A stretch of DNA of 64,000 nt. Source: VXRJ01 sp964636705 (GTDB taxonomy: Bacteria; Acidobacteriota; Vicinamibacteria; Vicinamibacterales; UBA8438). The DNA is taken from contig CAZWUJ010000002.1 in the NCBI GenBank assembly GCA_964636705.1, positions 164,257 through 228,256 of the forward strand, given 5' to 3'. Shown piece after piece: positions 24,733-32,899 of the stretch. A program made the translations under genes and the position numbers. The notes under the pieces were generated by a model. It worked only from the letters and a program-made list of their open reading frames with translations, was not told where the DNA came from and did no database searches. The first letter of the stretch is position 1. Each line of letters opens with the position of its first letter.

Positions 24733-26850
24733 ATGCCCGGGACCGTCAACATCGAGCGCGACGGCGACGTAGCCATCCTCCGTCTCGACAATCCACCGGT
24801 CAACGGCCTCAGTTGGGCCATGCGCGGCCTGTTGGGCGAACGGTTCGAGGCGGTCCGGGCGGACGATACGGTGCGGGCCATCGTCATTGCCGGCGCCGGA
24901 CGGATGTTCTGCGGCGGCGCCGACATTCGCGAGTTCAGCGACCCGCCGCCGCCAAACGCGCCTGATCTCCCCGCCGTCCTCGATCGCATCGAGGCCTCGC
25001 CGAAACCCGTCGTCGCCGCCATCCATTCCGTCGCTGCGGGCGGTGGTCTGGAGCTGGCCCTCGCCTGCCATGTCCGCCTCGCGGCCCCGGGAACACGCCT
25101 GGGTCTCACCGAAGTCACCCTCGGAATCGTCCCTGGAGCGGGCGGAACGCAGCGGCTGCCGCGACTGATTGGCGTGCAGGCGGCGCTCGACGTGATCGTG
25201 GGCGGCAAGCTCCATCCGGTCGAACGCGCCGTCGAGTACGGCTTCGTCGACGCCTGCGTCGACGGTGATCTGGTTGCAGCCGCGGTAAACCATGCCCGCC
25301 GGCTGGCCGATGACGGCACGCCGGTACGTCGCGCCTCCACCCTGGAGGAGCATCTCGACGCGGTGCGTGATCAGCCCGACTTCTTCAGGCACTACCGCGA
25401 TCGGATGGACCACCGGACGCGGGGATTCGAAGCGCCGTACGCCGCCGTCGACTGCGTGGAGACGGCTTTGCACCTCCCCTACCCGGACGCACTCAAGCAC
25501 GAACGGGCGGTGTTTTCCCGTTTGCGCGGCTCCGATCAGTCGAAGGCGCAGCGTCACGCCTTCTTTTCGGAGCGCGAGGTGGCCTGCATTCCCGACGTGC
25601 CGAAGGGAACGCCAGCCCGCACCATCGATAACTCGACCGTCATCGGCTGCGGGACGATGGGGGGCGGCATCGCGATGAGTCTGGCAAATGCCGGCATCCC
25701 GGTGACCGTGGTCGAGTCATCGCGGGAAGCGCTCGATCGCGGCATGGAAACGGTCCGCAAGAACTATGCGCGGACCGTGCGCCGCGGGCGCATGACCGAG
25801 ACGCAAATGCGCGACCGCCTCTCCCTGATCGTCCCGACGCTGGACACGGGCGCCATCGCCGGCGCGGACATCGTCATCGAAGCGGTCTTCGAGGAACTGC
25901 CGCTCAAGCAGGAGATGTTCCGAACCATTGACGCCACCGCGAAGCCGGAAGCCATTCTCGCCACCAACACATCGTCGCTCGACGTCGACGCGATTGCCGA
26001 CGTCACGTCGCGCCCGGAGCAGGTGATCGGCACGCATTTCTTCAGCCCCGCGCACGTGATGCGCCTGGTCGAAACGGTCCGCGGCGCCGCGACATCGCCC
26101 GAGACCATCGCCACGGCCATGGCGCTCGCCAAACGCCTCGGCAAGGTGGCCGTGCTCGTCGGCAATTGCGACAGCTTCGTCGGCAACCGGATGATGTACG
26201 CCTACCGCCGTCAGGCCGACTTTCTTCTGGAGGAAGGCGCGTCGCCACAGCAGATCGACCGCGTCATTCGCGAGTTCGGTCTCCCGATGGGGCCCTACGA
26301 AATGGCCGATCTCGCCGGTCTCGACGTGAGCTGGCGGATCCGCCAGCGGCAGGCAGCCAGCCGGCCCGCGCACCTGCGCTACTCGCCCATCGCTGACCGG
26401 ATCTGCGAGCTGGGCCGCTTCGGCCAGAAGACCCACGCCGGCTGGTACCGCTACGACCCCGGACACAGGACACCGATTCCGGATCCGGCGATCGACGCGT
26501 TGATCGGACGGGTCTCGGCGGATCTCGGGATCGAGCGCCGCAAGGTGAGCGACGACGAGATCGTCCCACGGTGCCTCTATCCGTTGGTCAACGAAGGGGC
26601 GAAGATCCTCGACGAGGGCCTGGTCCTGCGCGCCAGTGACATCGACGTCATCTGGATGCTCGGTTACGGCTTTCCGCGATATCGGGGCGGCCCGATGTTC
26701 TGGGCCGACCGGGTGGGCCTTGGAACGATCTACGAGACGATGCAGCGCCTGCACGACGAGCACGGCGAATGGCTCACCCCGGCGCCACTCCTCGAACGGC
26801 TCGCCCGGGAGGGCAGGACGTTCGGCGACTTGGACAGGCAGCGGTCATGA
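24733..26850 (+). CDS. Bifunctional enoyl-CoA hydratase/3-hydroxyacyl-CoA dehydrogenase
   Basis: 705 residues. The N-terminal crotonase domain has the oxyanion loop MFCGGADIREF and EVTLGIVPGAGGTQRLPRL with the hydratase Glu. The dehydrogenase domain begins about residue 298 with VIGCGTMGGGIAMSLANAG (NAD-binding) and has NTSSLDV and GTHFFSPAHVMRLVE (catalytic His). The C-terminal repeat ends with GYGFPRYRGGPMFWAD. The order matches FadJ/peroxisomal multifunctional enzymes that carry out two steps of beta-oxidation. It sits 11 bp after selenoprotein 1 and its stop overlaps the next start in ATGA, so it belongs to the selenoprotein operon. Its substrate there is not known. Confidence 0.92.
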   Translation: MPGTVNIERDGDVAILRLDNPPVNGLSWAMRGLLGERFEAVRADDTVRAIVIAGAGRMFCGGADIREFSDPPPPNAPDLPAVLDRIEASPKPVVAAIHSVAAGGGLELALACHVRLAAPGTRLGLTEVTLGIVPGAGGTQRLPRLIGVQAALDVIVGGKLHPVERAVEYGFVDACVDGDLVAAAVNHARRLADDGTPVRRASTLEEHLDAVRDQPDFFRHYRDRMDHRTRGFEAPYAAVDCVETALHLPYPDALKHERAVFSRLRGSDQSKAQRHAFFSEREVACIPDVPKGTPARTIDNSTVIGCGTMGGGIAMSLANAGIPVTVVESSREALDRGMETVRKNYARTVRRGRMTETQMRDRLSLIVPTLDTGAIAGADIVIEAVFEELPLKQEMFRTIDATAKPEAILATNTSSLDVDAIADVTSRPEQVIGTHFFSPAHVMRLVETVRGAATSPETIATAMALAKRLGKVAVLVGNCDSFVGNRMMYAYRRQADFLLEEGASPQQIDRVIREFGLPMGPYEMADLAGLDVSWRIRQRQAASRPAHLRYSPIADRICELGRFGQKTHAGWYRYDPGHRTPIPDPAIDALIGRVSADLGIERRKVSDDEIVPRCLYPLVNEGAKILDEGLVLRASDIDVIWMLGYGFPRYRGGPMFWADRVGLGTIYETMQRLHDEHGEWLTPAPLLERLAREGRTFGDLDRQRS

Positions 26851-27971
26851 CCGCGCCCGCGAAGCGGGAGGCCGGAGCGGTGGATTCGCGCATCGCCGCG
26901 CCAGCCGCCGGCGCCGACCTCGTCGAGTGGTACTTCGAGCAGGGCTGGACCGACGGCTTGCCCGTCGTCCCGCCGACTCCCACCACCGTCGACGCGATGA
27001 TCGGCGCGCTGGGGGGTGATCCGGATCATCTCGAAGCACGCATTCCGCCCCGCTGGGGGAATCTGACCCGCGAGGTGCTCGCGGTCAACCTCGTGCTCGC
27101 GGGTTGCCGTCCCGGTTACGCGCCGGTCGTGCGCGCGGCGCTCCTCGCGCTAACGAGCGCCCCCTTCAATCTGCACGGCGTGCAGGCAACGACCCATATG
27201 GCGGCGCCGCTGGTGGTGGTCAACGGGCCGGTCCGCCGCGAGATCGGACTCAACGCCAGCTCCAACGTCTTCGGATCGGGATGCCGGGCTAACGCGACCA
27301 TCGGTCGGGCCATCCGTCTGGTGCTGCTGAACGTCGGCGGGGCCTGGCCGGGCGACCTCGACAAGAGCACACTGGGCCACCCCGGCAAGTACACGTTCTG
27401 CATCGCCGAGCACGAAGAAACAAGCCCGTGGGAGGCGTACCACGTCGAGCGCGGCTACCGCGCCGACGACAGCACCGTCTTCTGCATCGCCGCCGAGGGG
27501 CCGCACAGCGTCACCAACCATGTCGCCAACGACCCGGAGGGGATCCTCGACAGCGTCGCCTCGGCAATGAGCACCATCGCGCACAACAACGCGGTCAGCA
27601 GCGGCTCCTGCGCCGTCGTCATCGGCCCGGAGCACGCCGCGACAATTGCCGCCCGGAGCTGGACGAAGGGCGACGTACGGGACTACCTCTGGAACGCCGC
27701 CCACAACCCGTGGGAAGAACTCACGTTCCACGACCGGTACGGAAAGATCTACAACCGCAACCTGCCGGCCGAGTACCCGCGCGAGCGGGGAGCCCGAATC
27801 CCGGTCGTCCCCTCCCCCGACAACATCCACCTGTTCGTCGCGGGCGGCGAGTCCGGGCGGTTCTCGGCGTTCCTCCCGGGCTGGGGACACATGACGTCAC
27901 CGGTGCTCCGTTCGATCGACGGACGGCCGCCGGCCAGCGGCGAATGCGTCGACGGAACGTGCGCGTTGTGA
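26847..27971 (+). CDS. Uncharacterised UGSC-locus family protein
   Basis: 374 residues, no predicted signal or membrane segment. It is a paralogue of the C-terminal part of the gene at 21367: GWTDGLPVVPPTP, VNLVLAGCRPGYAPVVRAAL, FNLHGVQATTHM, VNGPVRREIGLNASSNVFG, RANATIGRAIRLV, LDKSTLGHPGKYTFCIAEHE, YHVERGYRADDSTVF and VAGGESGRFSAF. It ends in G-E-C-V-D-G-T-C-A-L, a cysteine pair that could take part in thiol exchange. It starts in the ATGA overlap with the dehydrogenase. I do not recognise a characterised homologue. Its place directly before selenoprotein 2 suggests a functional link. Confidence 0.75.
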   Translation: MTAPAKREAGAVDSRIAAPAAGADLVEWYFEQGWTDGLPVVPPTPTTVDAMIGALGGDPDHLEARIPPRWGNLTREVLAVNLVLAGCRPGYAPVVRAALLALTSAPFNLHGVQATTHMAAPLVVVNGPVRREIGLNASSNVFGSGCRANATIGRAIRLVLLNVGGAWPGDLDKSTLGHPGKYTFCIAEHEETSPWEAYHVERGYRADDSTVFCIAAEGPHSVTNHVANDPEGILDSVASAMSTIAHNNAVSSGSCAVVIGPEHAATIAARSWTKGDVRDYLWNAAHNPWEELTFHDRYGKIYNRNLPAEYPRERGARIPVVPSPDNIHLFVAGGESGRFSAFLPGWGHMTSPVLRSIDGRPPASGECVDGTCAL

Positions 27972-27997
27972 CGAGCCGTCGCGCTAACCTGTTACTG

Positions 27998-28546
27998 ATG
28001 ACGAGCGAAGAACGCCTCCCGGACGGCCGCATCGTCTACGACCCCCGCGGCACCGTGACCGCGGAGCCCCGAGCCCTGGCGCCGCGTCTCGAGTCGTTCA
28101 CCGGCATCCGCCTCGGCGTCCTCGACAACACGAAGTGGAACGCGTCGAAGCTGCTGCGTGAGACGGTGGCGCGCCTCGGGTCCGCAGTCGCTTTCGCCGA
28201 AGTCCGGAACTACGCCAAAGAGAGCTTCTCACGCCCCGCCGCAGGGGACCTGCTGGATCGGATCGCGGCGGAGAACGACGCCGTGGTAACCGCCATAGGC
28301 GATTGAGGCTCCTGCACGTCGTGCAGTTTGCACGACGCGGTAGGCCTGGAGGAACGGGGAGTTCCGGTCGCCGTCATCGTGACCGATGCGTTCCTGCACG
28401 AAGCCGATGTACAGCGCACGGCACTGGGAGCGGAACACCTCGCGCCGGTGGTCATAACGCACCCGCTCAGCACGCTGACGGATGAACAGATAGCGGCGCG
28501 CGCCGTCGAAGCGGCAGCCGGCTCCCGTCGAGTCCTTGTGCGTTGA
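27998..28546 (+). CDS. UGSC-motif selenoprotein 2 (TGA at 28304 read as Sec)
   Basis: 182 residues with the in-frame TGA at 28304-28306 read as selenocysteine (Sec103). The motif is U-G-S-C-T-S-C-S-L-H-D, followed in frame by VGLEERGVPVAVIVTDAF, ALGAEHLAPVVITHPLS to TGA at 28544. The first half aligns with selenoprotein 1 by VYDPRG, LGVLDNTK, SFSRPAAGDLLDRIAAEND. A SECIS-like hairpin follows at the same spacing. The start could be ATG 27998 or GTG 27968, which overlaps the previous stop. It is otherwise intact, which argues against a nonsense mutation. The function is unknown. Confidence 0.88.
28317..28337 (+). promoter_or_regulatory. Bacterial SECIS-like hairpin 2
   Basis: CGTCGTGCA / GTT loop / TGCACGACG, nine perfect pairs with a G-T containing loop that begins 19 bases after the Sec TGA, exactly as in hairpin 1. 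Stem sequence is nearly identical between the two genes although nearby codons differ. Confidence 0.78.
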
Positions 28547-28626
28547 GTCGCGACGGACGGACTCCGACCCTCAACACCCCGGCCGGCCGGTAATCGAGTG
28601 CGGCGCCCCTGAACTCGCGCGCGCGA

Positions 28627-28632
28627 TATCAT
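28627..28632 (+). promoter_or_regulatory. -10-like box TATCAT six bases from start codon
   Basis: TATCAT ends six bases before the GTG at 28639, so a leaderless transcript of the LarA-like gene could start here. The 92-base gap after selenoprotein 2 has no other obvious signal. Confidence 0.4.
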
Positions 28633-28638
28633 GCGGCC

Positions 28639-29907
28639 GTGAAAGTCGATCTCGCCTACGGTCGGGGGCGGATGCCGGTCGACCTCCCCGACGGCCGGAC
28701 GACGGTGATCGAGCCCTCCTACCTCCATGGCCTGCCGGACGAGGCGAGCGCGATCCGCCACGCGCTCCGCTTACCGATGGGGACGCCGCCCCTCGCCACG
28801 CTGGTCAGCCCGGACCAGACCGTCGCGATCTCGGTCTGCGACATCACGCGGCCAATGCCGAGCGAGCGACTGCTGCCGGTCCTGCTGGAGGAGCTGTCGC
28901 ACGTTCCCGACGAACGGATCTTCATCCTGATCGCGACCGGCACGCACCGCGCCAACACCCGCGATGAGCTGGTGGAGATGCTGGGAGAGCCGCTCGTAGA
29001 TCGCTACCCCATCGTCAACCACAACGCGTTCGACGACGACATGCTCGTCCAGCTCGGCGAGGTGGAACCGCAGGTCCCGGTCTGGCTGAACCGTCACTGG
29101 GTCGATGCCGACATCCGCATCACCACCGGCTTTGTCGAACCGCATTTCTTCGCCGGCTTCAGCGGCGGGCCAAAGCTGGTGGCGCCAGGCCTCGCCGGGT
29201 TCCGGACCACCATGCGCCTGCACGACGCCGAGATGATCGCCAGCCCCAACGCGCGCTGGGGCATCACGGTCGGGAATCCGATTCACGACGCGATCCGTCG
29301 GATCGCGGCAAAGATCGGTGTCCACTTCAGCGTCGATGTCGCGATCAACCGCGACCGCGAGATCACGAGCATCGCCGCGGGCGAGATTTTCGAGGTCCAC
29401 AAGGCCATGTCGGCACGGGTGCGGCAGAGCGCGATGCAGGCGTTCGACGCGCCCTTCGACGTCGTCGTAACCACCAACAGCGGTTACCCTCTGGATCAGA
29501 ACCTCTACCAAAGCGTCAAGGGAATGTCCGCCGCCGCCCAGGTGGTGAAGCCGGGCGGCGCGATTGTCTGCGCCGCCGAGTGCGCCGACGGGCTGCCGTC
29601 ACACGGGGAGTACAAGTCCATCCTCGAGGCGCGCGACTCCCCCGAGGCGCTGCTCGACATGATCTGCGCGCCGGGCCACAACCGGCACGATCAGTGGGAA
29701 GTGCAGATTCAGGCGCAAATCCAGCGACGCGCCCAGGTCTTCCTGAAGTCCGACGGGTTGTCGGCGGACGACGTCCGGGCCGCGCACCTGACACCGATAG
29801 ACGACGTGGAGGCGGCGGCGCGTGAGCAACTCGACCGTGCCGGGCCGGCCGCACGGCTCTGCGTGCTGCCGGAAGGACCGCAGACGATCCCCTATCTCGC
29901 CGACTGA
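28639..29907 (+). CDS. LarA-like nickel-dependent racemase/epimerase family protein
   Basis: 422 residues from a GTG start. Homologue of lactate racemase LarA, which uses a nickel-pincer nucleotide to racemise lactate; related enzymes act on other 2-hydroxy acids. Seen here: ISVCDITRPMPSERLLPVLL, IATGTHRANTRDELVEMLG, YPIVNHNAFDDD, GFVEPHFFAGFSGGPKLVAPGL with the Lys expected to bind the cofactor, and CAECADGLPSHGEYKSIL. The LarB, LarC and LarE cofactor genes are not in the window, so they must be elsewhere if the enzyme is active. It closes the selenoprotein locus. Confidence 0.85.
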   Translation: MKVDLAYGRGRMPVDLPDGRTTVIEPSYLHGLPDEASAIRHALRLPMGTPPLATLVSPDQTVAISVCDITRPMPSERLLPVLLEELSHVPDERIFILIATGTHRANTRDELVEMLGEPLVDRYPIVNHNAFDDDMLVQLGEVEPQVPVWLNRHWVDADIRITTGFVEPHFFAGFSGGPKLVAPGLAGFRTTMRLHDAEMIASPNARWGITVGNPIHDAIRRIAAKIGVHFSVDVAINRDREITSIAAGEIFEVHKAMSARVRQSAMQAFDAPFDVVVTTNSGYPLDQNLYQSVKGMSAAAQVVKPGGAIVCAAECADGLPSHGEYKSILEARDSPEALLDMICAPGHNRHDQWEVQIQAQIQRRAQVFLKSDGLSADDVRAAHLTPIDDVEAAAREQLDRAGPAARLCVLPEGPQTIPYLAD

Positions 29908-29913
29908 CCCGCC

Positions 29914-29944
29914 CGGCCATCGTCGCCTGCGGCTCCGATGGCCG
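29914..29944. repeat. Dispersed palindromic repeat, family 2 (copy a)
   Basis: Stem CGGCCATCG / CGATGGCCG around a 13-base loop, starting seven bases after the LarA-like stop. The loop is the exact reverse complement of the loop at 50033-50045. Likely a REP-like or terminator element. Confidence 0.75.
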
Positions 29945-29965
29945 CCAGCCGTACCTATCCAGGAG

Positions 29966-30304
29966 TCAGAATGGCCGGATGATGGCCATGATGACGGCCA
30001 CCACCACGGTGACAGCCGTGAGCCAACGGAGTTGCGCCGAACTCTCCGGACGGCGGAACACCAGCGGCACGATCATCGCGAGCACGGCCCAGCAGGCGAT
30101 CTTCACGATCACCCACCCCTCCCAGGGCATCTGCTGCATGCCATGGATCCCGAACCCGGTAACGAAGACGATGAGCGCCATGATGCCGGAACGCATCAGG
30201 AGGGGGCGTCGCTGCTCCGGCACGGGAGCGGCAAGCGCCACGTACGACGCGCCGACAAGGAACATCGCCGCGGCGATGTGAAAGACAACAAACCACAGAT
30301 ACAT
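29966..30304 (-). CDS. Small four-helix membrane protein, unknown function
   Basis: 112 residues with four hydrophobic segments (about 3-27, 37-55, 65-84 and 92-110). The first begins MYLWFVVFHIAAAMFLVGAS, with a His in the helix, and a second His sits in GFGIHGMQQMP; paired helix histidines of this kind occur in heme-binding membrane proteins, but this is only suggestive. It lies 17 bp downstream of an exported protein gene on the same strand, so both are probably cotranscribed. Confidence 0.6.
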   Translation of the reverse strand: MYLWFVVFHIAAAMFLVGASYVALAAPVPEQRRPLLMRSGIMALIVFVTGFGIHGMQQMPWEGWVIVKIACWAVLAMIVPLVFRRPESSAQLRWLTAVTVVVAVIMAIIRPF

Positions 30305-30321
30305 CCGGGCCGAACTCCCTT

Positions 30322-31107
30322 CTACTGCGAACCGCCGGCGGCGGAGAAGCTCAATTCGGGGTCGTAGCGCAAAACACTGCGTTCGATCGAGATGAGCACG
30401 CCGGACAGTCGCGCCGCCACCTCACCCACCCGTTCGCCGAAGGTGCGGGCCAGTATGCCCGGCTCATCCAGTTCGGCGAAGCTGGCGTGGTTCTCGACGA
30501 GCTGCCAGGTGGACACGCCGGGACCGAAATAGCGCTCGTAGACGCCGAACACTACGTTCGCCGTCTGAAACCGCGGCAGGTTGTCCAGCAGGAATTCCTG
30601 CCAGTCCGCAGTCCGGCCTGGGGCCACCTGCACCGTGGTGACGCGGGCCAGCGAGAGTCCGCTCACGTCCTGCGACTCGACGCTCAGTTCAGGGTGATAA
30701 CGGACCGCATAGCTCTGACGGCCGGCAAGCGTCTGCCGCACGCGATCGCGGATGCGCGCAAGACGATCCGGGTCCAGAGCGCGAGCCAAAGGCCCGCCGG
30801 TGTCGAACTCGCCCATGCTGTTGATCGGCGTGACGAAGAGACGTTCGTAAGTGTTGCCGAACTCGGCCGTGCTCCATGCCGACCGCCACGGCACGCCCGC
30901 GCGGCGCAGCGCCGGGTTCACGTCTTCGAGCTGAATCTCGATGTACTCGTCCAGCTCGCGAGGGAGTATCTGCACGATATCCACTCGCATCCAGGATCCC
31001 GGCTCGACTTGCTGGGCGCGGACGCCCGACGGAATGTCCGCCAGAACCAGCCCGGCGGCCACCACTGTGGTCGCGACCACGATGCGCCGAATTCCTATTC
31101 CTCTCAT
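30322..31107 (-). CDS. Exported protein with duplicated alpha/beta layout, unknown function
   Basis: 261 residues from ATG 31107, chosen because GGAGG lies five bases upstream; an ATG four codons earlier is weaker. A signal peptide ends near VRAQQ. The mature part seems to contain two related halves: WMRVDIVQILPRELDEYIEI and LARVTTVQVAPGRTADWQEF each begin a strand-helix unit, as in dimeric alpha-beta barrel proteins. The function is not recognised. It precedes the small membrane protein by 17 bp. Confidence 0.65.
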   Translation of the reverse strand: MRGIGIRRIVVATTVVAAGLVLADIPSGVRAQQVEPGSWMRVDIVQILPRELDEYIEIQLEDVNPALRRAGVPWRSAWSTAEFGNTYERLFVTPINSMGEFDTGGPLARALDPDRLARIRDRVRQTLAGRQSYAVRYHPELSVESQDVSGLSLARVTTVQVAPGRTADWQEFLLDNLPRFQTANVVFGVYERYFGPGVSTWQLVENHASFAELDEPGILARTFGERVGEVAARLSGVLISIERSVLRYDPELSFSAAGGSQ

Positions 31108-31179
31108 GACGACCTCCACCGGACTCCCGTCCAGATCGGCATCGACGCTACTCTACCACCAGTTATCGGGCGGACGGGG

Positions 31180-32505
31180 CTACTCGGCGTGGGCGTCGGC
31201 TATCGCCTGGCGTTCGTCGACGCGCCAGAGCAGCAGTCCGCCCACGATGAAGAAGACGAGCAGGCTGGCCACACCGACCCGCTGGCTGTAGAGGTCGCTC
31301 AGCACGCCGAGCAGCGCCGGCCCGAGGAACGACGTCACCTTGCCGGAGAACGCAAAGAAGCCGAAGAACTCCGACTCGTGCTTCGGGGGCACGAATCGCG
31401 CCATGAGCGACCGGCTGGCGGACTGGTTTGGGCCGGCGAAGACCCCCACAAGCACGGCGGCCACCCAGAACCAGGTCTGGTTGGGCGCGAGCGCGGCGAC
31501 GATCGTGGCCGTCGCAAGGGCTCCGACACTGAGCGCAACCGTTGCGCGGCCGCCGATCCAATCGTCGAGAAAGCCGAACGCAAGCGCCCCCAGGCCGGCC
31601 CCGACGTTGATCACGATGCCGAACGTCACCAGTTCCGTGAACGTGAAGCCGAACGTCCCGACTGCGTAGATGCCGCCGAAGGCGAAGATGGTTACCAGGC
31701 CGTCGTTGTAGAAGAGACGGGCAAGCAGGAACAACAGTACCTGCCGGTATCGCCGCAATTGACGCGCGGTGACGGCGAGGTCGCTGAAGGCGCGCCGGAC
31801 GCTGACGCCGCCGGGGGTCCAGTCGTCCTTGAGAAAGATGAAGGCGGGCACGCTGAACAGCAGGAACCAGCCGGCAACGAGCAGGTTCGTCGCCCGCAGA
31901 TTGAATCCCTCGTCCGTCGGGATGCCGAAGAGCGGCGTCTCCGGAACGAAGACGACGAGCGCCACCACCAGCGCCGATAGACCGCCGGCGTAGCCGAGAC
32001 CCCACCCGTAGCCGGAGATCCGCCCGATCCGATCGGGTGGCGCGATGGAGGGCAGGAACGCGTTGTAGAAAACCAGACCGAGTTCGAACGCGACGTTGGC
32101 GACGACAAAGATGCCGAGGGCGACGACGACGCCGTTCGCCGTGTCCGGCGTCACGAACGTGAGGGCGGCGGTCGTGACGACGCAGACGAGCGAGCACAGG
32201 AACAGGTACTTCCGCCGGTCGCCCCGGTCGGCCAGCGCGCCCGCAATGGGCGCCAGCGCGGCGATGGCGATCGCACTCACCATGATCGCGCGCGACCAGA
32301 GCGCGGTCCCCCGCCCCGGATCATCGGCGAACGCGGCGGTGAAGTACGCGGAATAGATGAAGGTCACCACCAGCGTCGTGAACGCGGAGTTGGCCCAGTC
32401 GTACAGGCTCCAGGACCAGAGCGTGGCGCGGCTGGCGACCCGTCCGGACGGGGATGGCACGGGTGCGCCGGCGGCAGGGGGCGGATTCGGAGGCGGCGTC
32501 GACAT
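31180..32505 (-). CDS. MFS transporter, UMF1/Atg22-like
   Basis: 441 residues with about 12 membrane segments. SLYDWANSAFTTLVVTFIYS and AFLPSIAPPDRIGRISGYGW are the signatures of the UMF1 family, related to fungal vacuolar amino-acid exporter Atg22. ADRGDRRK is the loop 2-3 motif. ATG 32505 (MSTPPPNPPP) is preferred over one nine codons earlier that would crowd the divergent YciI gene. The substrate is unknown; amino acids or peptides are possible. Confidence 0.85.
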   Translation of the reverse strand: MSTPPPNPPPAAGAPVPSPSGRVASRATLWSWSLYDWANSAFTTLVVTFIYSAYFTAAFADDPGRGTALWSRAIMVSAIAIAALAPIAGALADRGDRRKYLFLCSLVCVVTTAALTFVTPDTANGVVVALGIFVVANVAFELGLVFYNAFLPSIAPPDRIGRISGYGWGLGYAGGLSALVVALVVFVPETPLFGIPTDEGFNLRATNLLVAGWFLLFSVPAFIFLKDDWTPGGVSVRRAFSDLAVTARQLRRYRQVLLFLLARLFYNDGLVTIFAFGGIYAVGTFGFTFTELVTFGIVINVGAGLGALAFGFLDDWIGGRATVALSVGALATATIVAALAPNQTWFWVAAVLVGVFAGPNQSASRSLMARFVPPKHESEFFGFFAFSGKVTSFLGPALLGVLSDLYSQRVGVASLLVFFIVGGLLLWRVDERQAIADAHAE

Positions 32506-32548
32506 CGTCACGTTCCCATAAGATAAGCCCAACCGGAAGGATCACACC

Positions 32549-32836
32549 ATGCCGCTCTTCGTCCTGATCGCGCGCGACCGTCCCGACCCCCAACGACGCC
32601 GGCGTATCCGCCCCGCACATCTCGAACATATGGACGGCCTGGAAGCGGCCGGGCGCGTGCGTTACGGCGGACCCCTGCTGAACGACGACGGGGAGATGGC
32701 GGGAAGCCTGATCATCATCGAGGCGGAGAACCTCGAGGAGGCGAAGGCGACCTTCGGGCGGGATCCGTACGTGAAGCAGGACCTGTTCGCTCACTTCGAC
32801 GTGGTCGAGACGCGACAGATCTACCCGAAGGCGTAG
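32549..32836 (+). CDS. YciI family protein
   Basis: 95 residues, full length for the family. A dimeric ferredoxin-like fold with the conserved His and Asp near the start: LFVLIARDRPDPQRRRRIRPAHLEHM, then GRVRYGGPLLNDDGEMAGSLIIIEAENLEEAKATF and DPYVKQDLFAHFDV. The biochemical role of the family is poorly defined. A GGAAGGA ribosome site lies ten bases before the ATG. It is divergent from the UMF1 transporter, 43 bp apart. Confidence 0.88.
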   Translation: MPLFVLIARDRPDPQRRRRIRPAHLEHMDGLEAAGRVRYGGPLLNDDGEMAGSLIIIEAENLEEAKATFGRDPYVKQDLFAHFDVVETRQIYPKA

Positions 32837-32899
32837 GGGCGGTCGTCACGCCGCGTCCCGGCCGGCGCCGGCCCTGGCGGGGCATCGCACCCGGTCCTG

